64,000 nt of DNA from Prorocentrum cordatum (taxonomy: Eukaryota; Sar; Dinophyceae; Prorocentrales; Prorocentraceae). The stretch lies in assembly GCA_963575745.1 (NCBI GenBank), contig CAUYUJ010001377.1:1-64000 (forward strand). The letters are read 5' to 3'. The position numbers and the translations under genes were made by a program. Below the pieces are notes generated by a model. It saw nothing but the letters and a program-made list of their open reading frames with translations, did not search any database and was not told where the DNA came from. How positions within the stretch are numbered: position 1 is the stretch's first letter; every line of letters starts with the position of its first letter. Below, piece by piece: positions 53,802-64,000 of the stretch.

Positions 53802-54312
53802 GCGCGGCCCACCATGGGCCGCCGTGCACGTGGGATCGCTGCGCGTGGGAGCAGTGCGCTGCGCAAGAGAGGGGAGAAATGATGAGGGATGATATCGAGG
53901 ATGATGGGTTATCGTTCCCCTCCCCTACCATTCCCCTCTCCTCCCCGTCCTCTAGGTCCCCCACATGGCGCGAAGATAACCGTGCATCGCGCATCGCGGC
54001 CTGGACAGGGGACGCGCCCGTCTCAGGAGCGACAGCGCGAGGGCGCGAAGATCTTCGCACGCGATTCGCGAACTTGGGTGACTTAGGCCCTACGGGGCTT
54101 ATATAGGACCGGGGTCCTACAAGGAGGTGACTGGAGCATGCAAGTAGGTGATCTGGGTCCTACAGTCGGCCCTGATCAGTAGGGGTCCTCTTAGGTACCC
54201 TTGTGTCCTGTGCCTCGCGACCCATGCCTCCTACATCCCCCATGGCTAACGTGGCCTCTGGCAGGGTCGTGCACCCTCTCGCGTGTCCTGTCCAATCAAA
54301 GCCGACAATATA
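53802..54312. other. No recognisable gene
   Basis: Contains a short palindrome AGGACCGGGGTCCT at 54105-54118, with related GGTCCTAC motifs at 54150 and 54185. Otherwise unremarkable. Confidence 0.45.
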
Positions 54313-54489
54313 CAGTCGGGGCGCTGGACAGGGAACCCTTTTCGTTGGGCAGGGGCCCCGTGCTCCTTAATTGTTTCGCAGCTTGCCTTAGGTTGTCCGT
54401 TGGTCTTCGATGGTCGATCGAAGTTTAACTCATGGGAAAAAAAGGGCCCCATTCCTGAATTAAGGTTCCTTAGGTCAACGCCCCGACTG
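54313..54489. mobile_element. TA-flanked MITE, copy 2
   Basis: Terminal inverted repeats CAGTCGGGGCG and CGCCCCGACTG are perfect and bounded on each side by TA, giving a 13-bp inverted repeat including the target. About 177 bp, non-coding. The CAGT-type terminus and TA duplication point to the Tc1/mariner superfamily. Its homologue at 4595-4763 shows the element has moved or been copied. Confidence 0.8.
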
Positions 54490-54599
54490 TACTATCCTTA
54501 CATTCCGTAGCAAGTTGACCAAGTTTCGGCCACCAGACCATGGGCTGCGCGACAGCAGCATTCCGCTCGTGAGGTGGGCATTGCGACGCAGGCGAAGAA

Positions 54600-54996
54600 G
54601 AACGGCTGGTTCGTCTTCCTGGGCACTGCGATGCCAGAGGTGAACAACCGTTTCGTCATGTCCTGGGCACTGCGCTGCAGGTGGAGTTTCGGCTGGTTCG
54701 ACATATATATCCTGGGCACTGCGATGCCGAGGTGAACGGCTGGTACGTCATATCCTGGGCACTGCAACGCAGCTGAACGGAACGGCTGTTTCGTCATATC
54801 CTGGGCACTGCGATGCGACGCCAGAGGTGAACGGCTGTTTCGTCATATCCTGGGCGCTGCAGGTGAGGAACGGCTGGTTCGTCATATCCTGGGCGCTGCG
54901 ATGCAACGCCAGAGGTGACATGATGTTTCGTCATGTCCTGGGCACTGCGATGCAGGTGAGGAACGGCTGTTTCTTGAATTCATATCCTGGGCCACT
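54600..54996 (+). repeat. Minisatellite, 40-60-bp irregular units
   Basis: About eight copies of CGTCATATCCTGGGCACTGC, each followed by GATGC and GTGAACGGCTG in variable spacing. Confidence 0.9.
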
Positions 54997-55101
54997 GAGG
55001 ATGACGAGGATGATGAGGATAATATGGAGGTGATGCGGTGCGTCAAGACGCTGTGGACGAGGAGGAGAAGGAGGAGCAGGAGGAGAAGGAGGATGAGGAG
55101 G

Positions 55102-55625
55102 CTCCAGCCTCGTTTAAATTTGCGGGATCTGTTTTTCCATGCGTATCCGTTTGGCCGCCCTCGCGGCCGCGGTATCGCATTCCAGTCCGCGCCCTCATGA
55201 GGCGTCGGAGATGGTAGGGAGCACGAGGGGGAGGAGGAGGAGGAGGAGGAGGAGCAGGAGGAGGAAGAGGGGGAAGAGGAGGAGGACGAGGAGGAGGAGC
55301 AGAAGGACCACTCCAGCCTCGTTTACATTTGCGGGATCTGTTTTTCCATGCGTATCTGTCGGCCGCCCTCGCGGCCGCGGTATCGCATTCCAGCCCGCGC
55401 CCTCGCGAGGCGTCGGAGATGGCAGGGAGCAAGAGGCTCCGGAGGAGGAGGAGGAGGAAGAGGAGGAAGAGGAGGAGGAGGACGAGGAGGAGGAGCAGAA
55501 GGACCACCCCAGCCTCGTTTAACTCGCGGGATCTGTTTTTTCCATGTTGTTCCGATCGGCCGCCCTCGCGAGCGGCCGCGGTATCGCATGCCAGCCCGCG
55601 CCCCAATCCCAGAGTGGCGCGGTGG
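55102..55625 (+). repeat. Three tandem ~200-bp units with GGA tails
   Basis: CCAGCCTCGTTTAAATTTGC-like starts at 55102, 55311 and 55508. Each unit continues GGGATCTGTTTTT, GGCCGCCCTCGCGGCCGCGG and GTATCGCATTCCAG. The first two units end in a GGA tract of different length. Confidence 0.9.
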
Positions 55626-56650
55626 AGGAGGGGGAGTAGAGGGATGACATGGGAGAGATGAGGGTAGTCGTGCATGCAGCTGGCCTGCTGCCCCGTGGAG
55701 CCGACAGGCTGCTCTTTCTCCACTCGCCCCCTCTTCCACCGCACCCTTCCCCAAATCTGCCCCTCCACCCCCATCGGGCCAGGCAGCAAAAACATATAAC
55801 ACATCTCCGAAATTCTTAAACCACATCCTAACCTCATTCCCTCCTGCAACCCCAACCGCAGGAGCTTTGCTCACTGCAGCCGCAGCAGCTACATGCGCTG
55901 GGACGCCCACGATCGTATTTGGAATGCCATCTCTTGACCCTAAAACAAAAAAAAACAGTTGTAAACCTTGATTCCTCGCCCCTCTCCCCACCTCCCCGAT
56001 GTTGAACACCTGCGCTGACGACGCACCGACCTTCGAGACGTGCAGAAGCCCCGTGAAGGACTTGCCATTCGTGAGAGGAAAGCATGTCCCATCCTCTTCC
56101 TTTTCCTCCTCCGTCTGCTCCTCCTCCCTCGCCCTCCCTCCGCCTGCGGGCAGTCGTTGTTTTTGTTCTGCCCCCCCCCTCCCCCCGCGCGGCGGCGGTC
56201 GAGGGCGAGGCCGCAGAACCCCTAACGACAAAAGGCCCCTACCCCCAAGGTTTCCCCTCCTCTCCTCCTCTCCGCCCCCCTCCCTCCTCTCCTTCCTGCC
56301 CCTCCCTCCTCTCCCCCCTCCCTTCTCACCTGACCCCCTCCCTCCCTCGCCCTCCGCATGCTTCCGCCGCGCCCGGCGTGCTCTTTCAAAACGGTGGCTC
56401 GTGTGAGAGCTGTTCCTCCCCATCCTCCTCCACCTCCCCTTCCTCCATCTCCGTCCCCCTCCTCCTCGTCCCCCTCGCCCGCCCCATTCGCCCCTCTCCT
56501 CCCCTTCCGATCCTCCGCCCTCCCCCACCGATCGCCTGCGAGGGCGAGCCTCGCGCGCGCGCCCGAGGGCCAGAGGGCCGATCGGGCCAGGGGGCCGAGA
56601 GGGCCAATTATAAGGGTAGCCATTCCCGCGTTGTTCGGCGTTGGTTGTCA
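55626..56650. other. No recognisable gene; C/T-rich 56090-56550
   Basis: The pyrimidine-rich half produces the 442-codon minus frame (Gly/Arg/Glu-rich), which I treat as spurious. The 55640-56080 part shows no motif. Confidence 0.45.
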
Positions 56651-56654
56651 TGTG

Positions 56655-56850
56655 AAAACGTGTGCTTATATATACATATATCTACATCATATATACACAT
56701 TCATGAAATTATACGCAAATTTGTGTACATATATGTATTTGTGTATTATATATGTATATATAATATATACATATATGTATACATACATATATACATATAT
56801 AGATTACATATATAAGTATATATATATAAATTACACATATATATATAGGT
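56655..56850. repeat. AT-rich ATATAC/ATACAT microsatellite
   Basis: About 190 bp of TATATACATA-type repeats. Confidence 0.95.
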
Positions 56851-57440
56851 GCCAACCTCCTGGCTTTGTGTATCTTTTCCGGCCATCTATCCTCGCCCGC
56901 GGATGTTCCGAGATCGCGCAGCACATACTTTTACACCCCGTTTCCCGGACGCCCGCCCGTTTTACGACCCCAATCCAACATATTTATTTTTACGCCCTGG
57001 GCGTAAAAAATACGTCCCCCGACCCTCTGGGTGGTGTAGTGGAGGCCCTTCTGTTTCGCGAACCCGTACTGGTCGCAAAAGTTCACAGGGGGGCCCGGGT
57101 TTATAAATGCGGCAATGCAATTTCATGCGTTCCTGCCCGCCGCCGCGTTGCCGACGCCTCCCTGGTGTTTCATGTGAAAGTATGTTTTGCGTGATTGTGT
57201 TGCTTTGGAAGCACAGCGCGGTTTTTATTATGGTTTTGTGTTCTTGAGGATTTTTAGAAGTGTGCCTGGTGACTTGCAAATTTGCACAACTCGTTGCCAT
57301 CGTGTTGTGACTTCTGGCGATGCCACCGCCCTCGAACACGCGCGCTTGTGGGGTGCCGCGGTTGTAGGTTAGCGCGCGCCGGCGCGCACGTTGTGTTTGC
57401 TTGTCTACTTCTGCGCTCATCATGCTGTTGCGCGCTGTAG
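56851..57440. other. No recognisable gene
   Basis: Unique-looking DNA. TCATGTGAAA precedes both the AT tract (56649) and 57170, hinting at a short dispersed repeat. Confidence 0.4.
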
Positions 57441-60400
57441 TGTCGTATGGGGCTCGCGCGTAGTTGCGCGACTTTTAATGTGTTATTGAACGCAAGGGCG
57501 CCTTTGATGTCGCTGTGGCAGTGCCACTTGCTCCAAGGTGTTTATTCGATTATCACCGCTGCCGCTGTCATTGGCGCGGCGGCCCCTGATCGCAACGTCG
57601 CGATTGGTAGGCAATTTGGTCCGCGCCCTTTCGCGCCAAACGATGTTATCGTGGTCCTAATCGGGGCGTCAGTTTGCAGCAAGGAGCATCGCGCGGGCGC
57701 TCGCGTTCTCGCGTTCGGTCAGCCGCGATTCGTCCAACGCTATACCGGTCTTTTGGCGTCTAAGCGTTTATTTTTTGAATTGCGTTTTGTCGTCAAAAGC
57801 TTCGCCAGTATAATGACATTACTGACATGTTGGCATAAGATATTCCGCTTCGGGCGCATGGGCGCGGCAGTGCCCATGACATTGCAAGGAAGCAACGCGC
57901 AGGCGGCGGGCGGTTGTCTAGGTCGCGCGGACGGGATGCATGGGGGCATTGAATTACGGATGTCGGCGGATAGCCTGCGCATGCGTATGCAAGATGCCAG
58001 TCGGCGTCTGCGCCAGCGCGCGCCGCCGCGCGAGTTGGCGCAGTTTCCATGAGTTTTTCCGCGGCGACTGGTGGGGGATTACAAGAGGGGCAAAAGGGGC
58101 GCATATCGTCAGGGGTGCGCCGACGTGGAAAGGCGGAGGAGCAGGTCCTGCACGCCGCGAGTCGACGGATACGGCGCCGTCGGGGGAGCACCTTCGCCGC
58201 GGCGCGACGAGCGCCGCGGGGCCGGTCGGCGCAGGCGCGGGCGCTGGCGCGAAGAGGCCGACGCCCGTGTCGGGCGGGCCAGGATGCCGAAGGCGTGCGG
58301 GCGAAGAGGCCGACGCCCGTGTCGGGGGGCGCAGGTGAGCGTCGAAGGCCGAACGCGTTCGCACGAGAATTGTGGTGCGCGTGTTCAGAGGGGGCAGGAG
58401 TTCCGACGGAATCGCGCGCGCCAGCGGGGCCGGCGTCATCAGCGAGTGGCACCGCTGGCGCGATGGCAGGAAACAAGGCGGCATAACGCAGTGCAGAAGT
58501 TTCTTTCCGCGCAGGTCGTGCTTGATTGTGCTGGCAGTAGCGTCGCGTCGAGGTTCTATGAGTGCTTGCGACGTGCCCCGGGCAGGTCGGAGGGCCGCGG
58601 CGGGCTGTCTTCGCGAGCCCATCGACGAAGAGAACTCCAAGGGAACACTTCCGGCGATTTTGAGCAGAGCAGCGGAATTTAATTTGAACGGTGATCTGTA
58701 GATTCCATGCAGAATTCCAGCGGTGGAGGCGATGCGCGGCACCTGCGTCTGCCAAGAGCGTCGTTGGGGAACGGGCGGGCCCATGGGCGCGGTGCCGGCG
58801 GCGCGGCAGGCGCGGAATGCAGCGGCGGGGCGCGCGGCGGACAGCCAGCGCAAGCGGCGCGCCTCGTCGTTTAACGAGGGGGGGGGGGGGGGGGGGGCAA
58901 GTGCGGGCGCCGCGCGCTGGCGGAAAAGACAGAAGACAGGGCCGCGGCGCATCGGGCGCCTGGGCGCATGCAGAGGCGCCTCAGTGACTGGCGCGGAAGA
59001 GGCGCGGCGCGGTCGGCCCAGGGGCGCGCGCATATCCGCGCGCGCAGAGACCCCGCGGGCGAGCGCGGAGACGGAGCCGGCGCGCCCGCGGCCGCGCTGG
59101 GGTGGTCGGGGGCGGATGGGCGGGGGGGGGGGGGCGAAGAAGGTGCGAATCGTCCTGTAGGGCCCCGTGCGCACGTGCGGCGTGCGTCCAGCGGGCGAGC
59201 CGGGAGCGCTGCCTATCCGCGCAGCGCAGCGGCCCGCGACGAGTGCCACGCGACCCTGGCGCCGTCCGGCGTGCAGGAAGTTTGCCGCGCAGTGCGCGAG
59301 GGGGCGGGCGCCGGCGAACGCGGCGCACAATGTGGGGCGCAGTTGACAGCGGGAGTGGGCAACGCGGTGAATCCTGGAAGGCGGGCGAGACGCGCGGGCG
59401 CCGTTCCCCGACGTCCCCGAGGTGGAAGCCTTGAGGCGCGCGTGGGTTCTGGCGCGGAACGAGCGCCCGAGGAATCAGAGTTTTCGCGGGGCGCCGCAGT
59501 CGATGCGCGGGGCGGGGGGGGAAGAGCGGAATGGGCTCTTGTTGATGGCGTGTTTTCGGGCGTTCTTGCTGCGAGAACACAGCGTGCGGAGAGCCGCGCG
59601 AGCGGGAGTTGCGCGCCTGGCATTGCGCGGGCTTTTTGGGCCCGCGGCCAGCCGCGTGCGAAGGCGTCGCCAAGCGCGAGGGCGGTGAGCGGCGACGGAG
59701 AGTTGGGCCCGAGAGTGGCCACCAGGCGGCAGACGCGCGCGGGCGGCGCGTCAACGGGGAAGAGGACAGACGAACCAACGGAGTTGCGGAGGGCGAGACA
59801 GAAACAGTCGGGCGGCGACGGCCACGGGCGACGCCACGCGGGGCGGGGATATGGAGCGGAATAGCGGGGAACGGAATAAACATGAGGGGGCGCGGGGCTT
59901 TGGGGCGGGGTGGCGCGCAGCGCGGGGGGCGCAGGCGCGGGCGGCGGCGTCGAGAGCTCGAGAAGGAGACGACGCGGGAGAGGCGGAGGGCGCTCCGCAG
60001 GTGGCTGCGGGGGGGAAGGCGGCGGCGCTCATCGTGCAGAGGTGGAACAGAGGGCTTGTTCATGGCGGGCTGAGCGCAGGTCGTCAGCGTCGCGGAGATG
60101 GTGGCCGATCGGGCGCCGCTGCAGGATTTTGCGGCCCCTGGGAGGGGCGGGAAGACGCGCCGGAGACGCGCCGAGATGCAGCCGCTCTCGCGGGCCCTGC
60201 GCGGCGGCCCAGGGACTGGGGAGAGCGTCGTCATGGGCGAGGTCTGGAAGGAGTTGTTCGAGATGGAGATGAGGTGGGCGCGCGGCGTCGACTTCCAGGC
60301 AACAGCTCCGCAGGCGACGGGCGCGCCGTCCCTCCACGGAAATGCGATCCATAGCGCGCGTGGCCGGATGCGACGAAGACGAAGGAGTAGAGATTCGATA

Positions 60401-62640
60401 GGAGCGCAGACTCAAAGACGGAGATTCAGGAAATGGCAGCGCAGCGAATTTCACAATGGAAGTGGCTGATCATCGGCAAGATTGGCATCTTGCAGAGCTC
60501 GGCTCGCATTTTCGATCGCGCGCGTCGGCGGCGTGCGATGCGAAGGTAGGATAGGGGCGACGTGTTACGCCCTGGGCGTTCAAACGCGCGAACGCGTTTG
60601 CAGGGATTTCTATCAGCTGGGGCCGCCGTCCGGGGCGCGCAATCAATCCGCTCGCTGCCCACGTCGCATTTGGAAAATGCGAGGAAGTGCGCGCCAGGTG
60701 CCGCCCAGGACCGCGGGCAGCGTATCTTTTCGGGAGTTGGGGGCGATGGGGCAGCGCAGGGAGTGGCGGGGGCGACGGAGTGCAAGCCCGCAGATGACCA
60801 GGGCGAGCGCTTCCTCGGAGTTTCGCCGAGATGCGAGTTTCGCCGACATGCGCTGGCAGAGCGAAATGGCGATTTCTCGCGCGGCGCGGCAGAGGATGCC
60901 CCGTGGTCGCGGAGGAACGGCGCGGCGCAGCGCGGCGACGTTCGTTGCCGAGAGAACGCGGAGGCCACTGCCGCGCATCGCGGGCTGGCATGCCAGGTTT
61001 GCCAAGTTGGCGAGAGAGGGGGGACCTCGTCGCCGGAGGGCGCGCGGTATCGCGAGGGGGGATTTGTCGAGGCCGTCGCGATTTATGCCAATCGGGACAG
61101 CAAGTGCCGCGTCGGGTAGCAGGGGGCCGCGCGGCGGGCGAAGGGGCGAGGGGGGCCGCTGCTCTGGGTAGCAGCCAGAGACGGCCCGTGCCATGGGGGG
61201 GAACAGATGTGGCCGTGCACGGTGGAGGACAGACTACGGTGGTTGAACGAGTGCGCAAGCTTGCTGGGGCGGCGGCGAAAGGCGCGCCCGTTGCCTTTGG
61301 AGATCGCCAATGTCGGTAGAAGAAGCAGTTTCCGCGGGGGCGCGCGGCGAGGATTCGTGGGTGGGCGATGTGCGAGGGCGAGGTCGTGGGAGATGCAGAC
61401 GAGGAGGCACTGTTGCATTTGCCCAGGGGCGTCGCGCTGGACACTCGCGCGTAGGACTGGCACCTCCCAGGTTTGGGGCCTGGGCTATCATTTTCCCATC
61501 GAAAGGGCGCGATTCTTTCGCGGGCGGATGTCGGATTCGCCCCGCGCTGGGTGCGAGGCGCGCGCAGTTCATGATCGCCCTGTCGCCGGGGGCGACGGCG
61601 CGCGCCGCGCAGGGGTGGGCCGCGGGGGCAGCGATGGCTGACCTTCGAAGAGGGCGCGGTGCAAGTTGGACGTCAAGTCGCGTCGCCCTTGCGCGCGCGC
61701 GGCGGCGAGAGCCATCTCGTGATGTTCCTGCCGTTCGACGGCGGGGGGCCCGCGACGAAGGCGAGGTGGCCGGCGCGAAGGCGCTGTTGCAGGTGCTCCG
61801 AGGGGGGGGGGGGCGTGCTGGGAAAAGTGGGGGGCTCTGCTGGCGCCGCGAGACGCGCGCGAGCGGGTCCAGCGGCGGCTGCTGGTAGAAGCTTCCGCGA
61901 AGTATGAGTTTCATAGGAGGGGCAGGCAGGGGGCGCGACGTTCGAACGCAACGCGCTGGCGCTTAGCGGCGCAGCTGCGGAAGCGACGAAGCACCAGACG
62001 GAAGCCAAAGGCAGTGGTGCACATTTTGTTGGGCGCGCGCGGATAAAGACGAGAAAAACGGCGCGTGGGGCGAATGCCGAGGCGGCGAACGGAAAGACAA
62101 AACCAGTCCGGGAGCGAGTCCGCTGACGCGGCGCACGCGCGGTCGCGGGAATGCTTCCTGGGGCGCGAGGCACGCGGGGCCCTATCAGCACGAGGGGCAT
62201 CGGAGAAGACAGAAGCACCAGAGTGGAGACCGGGGACTAACAGGCGCGGCGCACTCGCGAACGGGGTAGCCGAAACGACGAAACGATCTGGGCGCGAACT
62301 GACGCGCGCGGCGTGCGGGGGAGCCTGTCGCAGACGCGGAACATCTGAAGACGGGGAAAGTGCAATGACAACGAAAGAAGAAACATATTCGCGTGACGCA
62401 CGCGGATTGCGCGCGCCTTGGTTTTGCAGCGCGCAGTTTGCAGGCCGACCGATGCAATGGCAAGTGCCAGGATGAATTGCTCAAGTCGGCCTTCGCCGTG
62501 GACAGTAGCAATGTCGCGCGTCGCGAGAAGCAGGGCACCCTGAAGTGCAAGGCGCGCGCGTGATGCGCATTCGGCCGCCCGCGCCGTGGTCCGTAAAAGT
62601 AGGACCAGCGGGGGAGAAAACGGTGGGGGGGGGTCGGACC
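57441..62640. other. 5-kb CpG-dense, stop-poor DNA without recognised gene
   Basis: GCGCGC-rich sequence gives overlapping frames up to 458 codons on both strands, all Ala/Arg/Gly/Pro-rich. The best candidate coding text is 62367-62470, similar to the candidate exon at 33.9-34.05 kb. Sporadic ordinary peptides elsewhere do not extend. No splice framework could be built. Confidence 0.45.
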
Positions 62641-62742
62641 CGATGAGAAGGGGGGAGCAGAGAAGGAGAAAACGGAAGGGGAGGAGGAGGAGGAGGAGGA
62701 GGAGGAGGAGGAGGAGGAGGTGGAGGAGGAGGAGGAGGGGGA

Positions 62743-62773
<31 letters not shown>

Positions 62774-62988
62774 AGGAGGAGGCAAGGAGGAGGAACAGGG
62801 GGAGGAGGAGGGGAGGAGGGCGAGGAGGAGGGGGAGGATGAAGAGGACGACGGGGGGCTAGGGGAGAGGCTGGAGGGGGGCGAGACGGAGGAGGAAGAGG
62901 AATGGGGAGTGGAAGAGAAAGAGGAGGACGAGGAGGAGGAGGAGGAGGAGGAGGAGGAGGAGGAGGAGGAGAAGAAAAAGGAGAAATG
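62640..62988 (+). repeat. (GGA)n tract
   Basis: About 340 bp of GGA/GAG repeats with GGG and GAA interruptions. Confidence 0.95.
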
Positions 62989-63435
62989 ACGATTTGGGTT
63001 TGGGGCCTTAACGCTGGCCTCTGGCGGCCGTTCGGGACGAGCCCGGCACCCGCGGAAACGTGTTTCCACTTCGAATTTGGAGACCGTGCGCGGACGTTTG
63101 GATCGTGAAGTTAGTCGTCGCTGTCGGTCCAGTGCGACTTGGTCTGGCGTCAGGATCTCATGGGTGATTCTTGGGAGCGCTCTCGGGGAATTTGCGGGGG
63201 GCATTGTCAAAACTTGTGGGATGCTTCGTGTGTCGGTGTAGTTTCCGCTGCTGGTTTTCGAAGTGTTCGCCGTGCGGGTATGGGCACCAGCAAGCGGAAA
63301 CCCACGGTCATTGTTGGCAAACATATGTCAACACACCAGAGGAGTGGTTGTGGAAGGGCTATCGGTTCAGCCCGCCACCGTTTCTGGGTGGTGGATCTGA
63401 GGCCACAGGTGGCCGAAAGGGTCTCGTGGGAACCA
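62989..63435. other. No recognisable gene
   Basis: Lower-GC unique DNA. Short frames of no recognised family. Confidence 0.4.
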
Positions 63436-63960
63436 TCTCGGGTTACGTCGTGGGGGCACGTTTTCGGCCTCTCGGGGTTCTCGTCCGGGCCTTATGGGAG
63501 CGTTGTGGGTCCCTCTTGGGGCTCCCGGGGGCCTCTTCGTGGGGGTTTCTGGTGGCAGCGTTGGGGCGTTTTGGGGCCGAAGGTTGGGTGAGTACCCTTC
63601 GGGGCCCCCCTCTTGGGGCCGTGATGATGGGTTGTCTTGGGGGCTTGTTGGGCCGTCTGGAGGCCCGTTCTGAGCTTCTCGGGGGGCCCCTTGGGCTGTC
63701 TGGGGGTGATCTTGAAGGTCTTTTGGGTCATTTTGGATTGTTTGAGCGCCGAAGAGGCGAATACAGTTTACACAAACGTTTTTCCAGAGGAACGTGGTGA
63801 TGTTGGATTTTGGTGGCCCTTTTGGGGCGCCTCTTGGGCGTCTTGGAGCGATCGTTCGGCGACTCGTGGCCCTCTTGGACCGTCTGGGGGGCCTCTTCGG
63901 GCCCTCGTGGCCCGTTTTGGAGCCCTCTGCTTCCCCATGGCGCGGTCGTCCTGAGGTCGC
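63436..63960 (+). repeat. CTCTTGG-type repeat, long copy
   Basis: Units around GGCCTCTTGGGGC and GGGCCCTCGTGGCCC, period about 15-25 bp, the same family as at 1590-1760 and 8460-8640. The 205-209-codon frames through it are repeat-derived. Confidence 0.6.
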
Positions 63961-64000
63961 CCTGGGCCCGGGGGGGAGGGTCAACATTCCAGTTTGGTGT

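Noticed and set aside
54105-54118. TATATAGG and the nearby AGGACC-GGTCCT palindrome as a promoter
   Set aside because: Dinoflagellate promoters are not known to rely on a canonical TATA box, and no transcribed unit starts here.
55323-56651. 442-codon minus-strand frame
   Set aside because: Derived from a C/T-rich stretch and the GGA-tailed repeats; Gly/Arg/Glu-rich without domains.
57954-60234. Minus-strand frames of 417-458 codons
   Set aside because: CpG-dense DNA lacks stops in several frames at once. Composition is Ala/Arg/Pro only, with no motif, and plus-strand frames of similar length overlap.
1-64000. Search for tRNA, rRNA and spliced-leader genes
   Set aside because: I saw no T-loop plus anticodon-arm combination, no rRNA-like conserved text and no 22-nt dinoflagellate spliced-leader sequence. 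A covariance-model scan would be decisive.

Overview
This is nuclear DNA of a eukaryote with a GC-rich, repeat-saturated genome. A core dinoflagellate fits best, and the base composition suits a GC-rich form such as Prorocentrum better than Symbiodiniaceae. The main support is protein-level: a Ty1/copia polyprotein of the type abundant in dinoflagellates (14.1-21.4 kb), and two gene families I remember as common 'hypothetical proteins' of dinoflagellates (46.7-48.7 kb and 49.9-53.8 kb). The species call is inference. I see no bacterial operons, no tRNA or rRNA genes and no spliced-leader gene. Most long open frames here are by-products of triplet microsatellites or of GC-rich, stop-poor DNA, and I have left them out.

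Layout. 0-14 kb: purine tracts (GGA)n, CTCTTGG-type minisatellites, short inverted-repeat elements (4595-4763, 6339-6485, 7288-7472, 11303-11488), one satellite block (11.5-12.05 kb) and a 0.88-kb tandem duplication bounded by (GTT)n. 14140-21376: one decayed copia element with two diverged LTRs and recognisable gag, protease, integrase, reverse transcriptase and RNase H segments in shifting frames. 21.7-22.9, 37.9-40.0, 40.6-42.3 (reversed) and 44.7-45.8 kb: four copies of a composite element made of a conserved left end, an array of 89-90 bp repeats, usually a GGA tract, and a conserved right end. 23-37 kb: (GAC)n arrays, further inverted-repeat elements, a pseudogene-like exon at 25.84-26.51 kb, a 480-bp (CTC)n tract, an AT-rich island and a GGGCTATA octamer array. 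46719-48668: the clearest protein-coding locus, open except for one in-frame TGA. 49868-53801: a candidate gene of about ten small exons whose introns are filled with microsatellites. 54-64 kb: a TA-flanked MITE, minisatellites, 5 kb of very GC-rich DNA with no recognisable gene, a large GGA tract and a CTCTTGG-type repeat.

The most interesting item is the composite satellite-bearing element. Its architecture (left end, tandem core repeats, simple-sequence tract, right end with a subterminal hairpin) resembles Helitron-derived HINE/pearl/DINE-1 elements of animals. I cannot test that relationship without searches. Alignments here were made by eye, so boundaries are approximate, and exon calls rest on reading frame, splice-site context and remembered family resemblance.
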